Shown here one piece after another: positions 22,526 through 24,247 of a DNA stretch of 24,247 nt. The position numbers were made by a program, and so were the translations under genes. The notes below the pieces were generated by a model, which saw nothing but the letters and a program-made list of their open reading frames with translations, did not search any database and was not told the origin of the DNA. Source of the DNA: JAFDVL01 sp031398365 (GTDB lineage: Bacteria; Acidobacteriota; Blastocatellia; RBC074); the NCBI GenBank assembly GCA_031398365.1, contig JANNND010000024.1:1-24247 (forward strand). The letters are read 5' to 3'. Every line of letters begins with the position of its first letter. Within the stretch, counting starts at the first letter, position 1.

Positions 22526-22768
22526 ATGCGTGAGAGAGTTTATTGCCCCGACTGTAACGTCGAAATGCAGTTTCCTCCGGTGACTTCGGATTACACCTTG
22601 ACCCAGGCAGATTTATTGACCGAAGAAGACTTGCTTAGTGGTATCCTTGCCGAGTTCTATTCCTGCCCCGCGTGCGGCAAGACCGCCGTTCCCAATGAAG
22701 CAATGTTGATGCAACAAGCGATGCGCACTTATGCCTGGCAACAGGCGGTTGCGTTGGAATTGTTTTGA
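22526..22768 (+). CDS. small zinc-ribbon protein of unknown function
   Basis: 80 residues from the ATG at 22526, five bases after GAGAGG; a GTG at 22520 in the same frame lies inside this ribosome site and is less likely. Two CxxC pairs, C7-C10 and C47-C50, should hold one zinc ion. The middle part (about 25-43) is acidic and probably helical, and the last 25 residues look like a helix. It starts two bases after the VOC stop, so the two are probably co-translated. No family name is recognised; many such ribbons bind protein or nucleic acid. Confidence 0.75.
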   Translation: MRERVYCPDCNVEMQFPPVTSDYTLTQADLLTEEDLLSGILAEFYSCPACGKTAVPNEAMLMQQAMRTYAWQQAVALELF

Positions 22769-22769
22769 A

Positions 22770-22843
22770 AATGAATTCACTACTGCACGTAGTAGCAAAT
22801 TCATTTGCTGCCAAAGAGAGCAAATAAAGTTGCTACTACGTGC
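22770..22843. repeat. palindromic element with mutually exclusive hairpins
   Basis: Three nested inverted repeats overlap. Pair 1 is AATGAATT (22770-22777) with AATTCATT (22798-22805), enclosing CTACT/AGTAG (22780-22784 and 22791-22795). Pair 2 is GCACGTAGTAGCAA (22785-22798) with its exact 14-base complement at 22830-22843. Pair 3 is ATTTGCT (22803-22809) with AGCAAAT (22819-22825), inside pair 2. Pairs 1 and 2 share bases and cannot form together. It fills most of the gap before the glucosidase and has no T tract. Confidence 0.85.
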
Positions 22844-22865
22844 CAGAACAAATTGAGACACCAAA

Positions 22866-24247
22866 ATGACAGCAGAAGAAATTCGCTTGCAAGAATCAGA
22901 CGCCCGCCAAAAACACTGGAAACGTTGGGGGCCATATTTAAGCGAACGCGCGTGGGGAACCGTGCGCGAAGATTACAGCGCGGGCGGTGATGCGTGGGAT
23001 TATTTGCCGCACGATCACGCCCGCTCCAAAGCCTATCGCTGGAACGAAGACGGCCTCGCGGGCATTTCAGATCGCAAGCAAAATTTGTGCTTCGCCGTTG
23101 CGTTGTGGAATGGGCGCGATCCAATTTTGAAAGAACGATTGTTTGGACTGACGGGCAGCGAAGGGAATCACGGCGAGGATGTGAAGGAGTATTACTTTTA
23201 CCTCGACTCGACGCCGACGCATTCGTACATGAAATATTTGTACAAATATCCGCAGGCCGAATTCCCGTATGCCGAATTGATCGAACGCAATCGCCACCGC
23301 AGCAAACACGAAGGCGAATACGAATTGATGGACACGGGCGTGTTTGATGACAATCGTTATTTCGATGTGTTTGTTGAGTACGCGAAAGCCGATGCCGAAG
23401 ATATTTTGATCCAGGTCACGATTGCCAATCGCGGGCCGGAAGCGGCTACGTTGCACGTGTTGCCGACGCTGTGGTTTCGCAATCGCTGGAGTTGGGGCAA
23501 TGGCAAAGGGAACAAGCGACCATCGCTCAAAGCCAAGCAAGACGCGGTCGAAATTCTGCATCACACATTTGGCGAGCGCTTTTTGTATTGCGATGGCGGG
23601 CCGGAATTATTGTTCACTGACAACGAAACCAACGCGCGGCGATTGTATGGCGCAGAGGCGAATGGGCATTTCAAAGACGGTATCAACGATTATGTAGTGA
23701 ATGGCGTGATGAATGCCGTGAACCTTGAAAATAAAGGCACCAAAGCCGCCGCGCATTATGTGGTGGCAGTAGAAGCTGGCACGACCAAAACCATTCGCTT
23801 GCGACTCACACATGAAGCGAATCGTGCGCCCTTCACTGACTTCGATGAACTCTTCCAGCAACGCTTGCGCGAAGCCGATGAGTTTTACGCGACCGTGATT
23901 CCTGCCGATGTTTGCGACGATAATCGGAACGTAATGCGGCAGGCGTTTGCCGGCATGCTGTGGTCGAAGCAGTTCTATCACTACGTCGTCGAAGACTGGC
24001 TGAAAGGTGATCCCGGACTGCCTGCGCCACCCGCAGAAAGGCACAAGGGGCGCAACAACGAGTGGAAGCATCTGTACAATTCCGATGTGATTTCGATGCC
24101 CGACAAATGGGAGTATCCCTGGTACGCCGCGTGGGATTTGGCGTTCCATTGTTTGCCGCTGGCGCTGGTGGATTCGGAGTTTGCGAAAGAGCAACTGATC
24201 CTGATGCTGCGCGAATGGTACATGCATCCGAATGGGCAATTGCCCGC
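22866..24247 (+). CDS. GH63-like glucosidase (MGH1-type), 3' end outside window
   Basis: 460 codons are present from the ATG at 22866 and the frame is open to the right edge, so the gene is partial. The N-terminal half (about 1-330) is a beta-rich domain typical of bacterial proteins annotated as glucosidase or MGH1-like glycoside hydrolase. The (alpha/alpha)6 barrel begins near residue 350 and contains WEYPWYAAWDLAFH (about 416-429), where D424 is a candidate for the general acid of GH63 enzymes such as YgjK. There is no signal peptide, so it is probably cytoplasmic and acts on an alpha-glucoside or mannosyl-glucosyl compound. The ribosome site is weak. The full family length is about 880-900 residues, so roughly half is visible. 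Confidence 0.88.
   Translation, partial: MTAEEIRLQESDARQKHWKRWGPYLSERAWGTVREDYSAGGDAWDYLPHDHARSKAYRWNEDGLAGISDRKQNLCFAVALWNGRDPILKERLFGLTGSEGNHGEDVKEYYFYLDSTPTHSYMKYLYKYPQAEFPYAELIERNRHRSKHEGEYELMDTGVFDDNRYFDVFVEYAKADAEDILIQVTIANRGPEAATLHVLPTLWFRNRWSWGNGKGNKRPSLKAKQDAVEILHHTFGERFLYCDGGPELLFTDNETNARRLYGAEANGHFKDGINDYVVNGVMNAVNLENKGTKAAAHYVVAVEAGTTKTIRLRLTHEANRAPFTDFDELFQQRLREADEFYATVIPADVCDDNRNVMRQAFAGMLWSKQFYHYVVEDWLKGDPGLPAPPAERHKGRNNEWKHLYNSDVISMPDKWEYPWYAAWDLAFHCLPLALVDSEFAKEQLILMLREWYMHPNGQLP

Noticed and set aside
1..24247. tRNA, rRNA, insertion sequence or phage features
   Set aside because: No tRNA-like cloverleaf with TTCGANNC arm, no rRNA core sequence, no transposase or integrase motif and no target-site duplication was seen by eye on either strand.

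Overview
The window looks like chromosomal DNA of a free-living Gram-negative bacterium, most likely of the Acidobacteriota (Blastocatellia-like). I infer this from the moderate GC content, an ECF sigma factor overlapping a Ser/Thr kinase with a C-terminal TolB-type propeller, a large secreted metzincin with many Ig-like modules, a GH63-type glucosidase and a GMC oxidoreductase. No database search was possible, so the taxonomy is inference. I saw no phage, IS element, CRISPR array, rRNA or tRNA.

Layout. (1) 1-1915: a redox cassette on the + strand: the end of a Rieske 2Fe-2S protein, a membrane-anchored protein with a conserved Cys/His motif, and an SDR dehydrogenase. (2) 2027-6861: a sigma-54 activator (GAF-PAS-GAF-AAA+-HTH), a 305-base control region, and a STAS-like protein, ECF sigma factor, DoxX membrane protein and small secreted zinc peptidase. 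The control region holds a near-consensus -24/-12 promoter at 4764-4779. About 100-155 bp upstream of it lie four CCCACGAAA repeats, one inside a perfect CACGAA-AC-TTCGTG dyad. The layout predicts a cascade: sigma-54 activator, then a STAS/ECF operon, then the ECF regulon. (3) 6865-11755, minus strand: an OlsB-like N-acyltransferase, a PlsC/OlsA-like acyltransferase, a DinB-fold protein, and an 870-residue fusion of an alpha/beta hydrolase, a DedA/VTT membrane domain and an ATP-grasp ligase. This reads as an aminolipid synthesis and handling locus, and the triple fusion is the most unusual protein here. A candidate sigma-70 promoter (11870-11899) drives it, and a long hairpin of 7-bp repeats separates the first two genes. 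(4) 11955-17407: a GMC oxidoreductase facing a 1280-residue secreted metzincin, with an intrinsic terminator between them. (5) 17630-21216: an ECF sigma factor overlapping a transmembrane kinase by ATGA, preceded by A-tract-rich DNA. A heptanucleotide repeat lies in the kinase activation loop. (6) 21477-24247: a secreted double VOC-domain protein, an 80-residue zinc-ribbon protein, a palindromic element able to form competing hairpins, and the first 460 residues of a GH63-like glucosidase.

The best candidates for new biology are the hydrolase-VTT-ATP-grasp fusion in its OlsB/PlsC/DinB setting, and the sigma-54 to STAS/ECF cascade whose operator can be read from the sequence.
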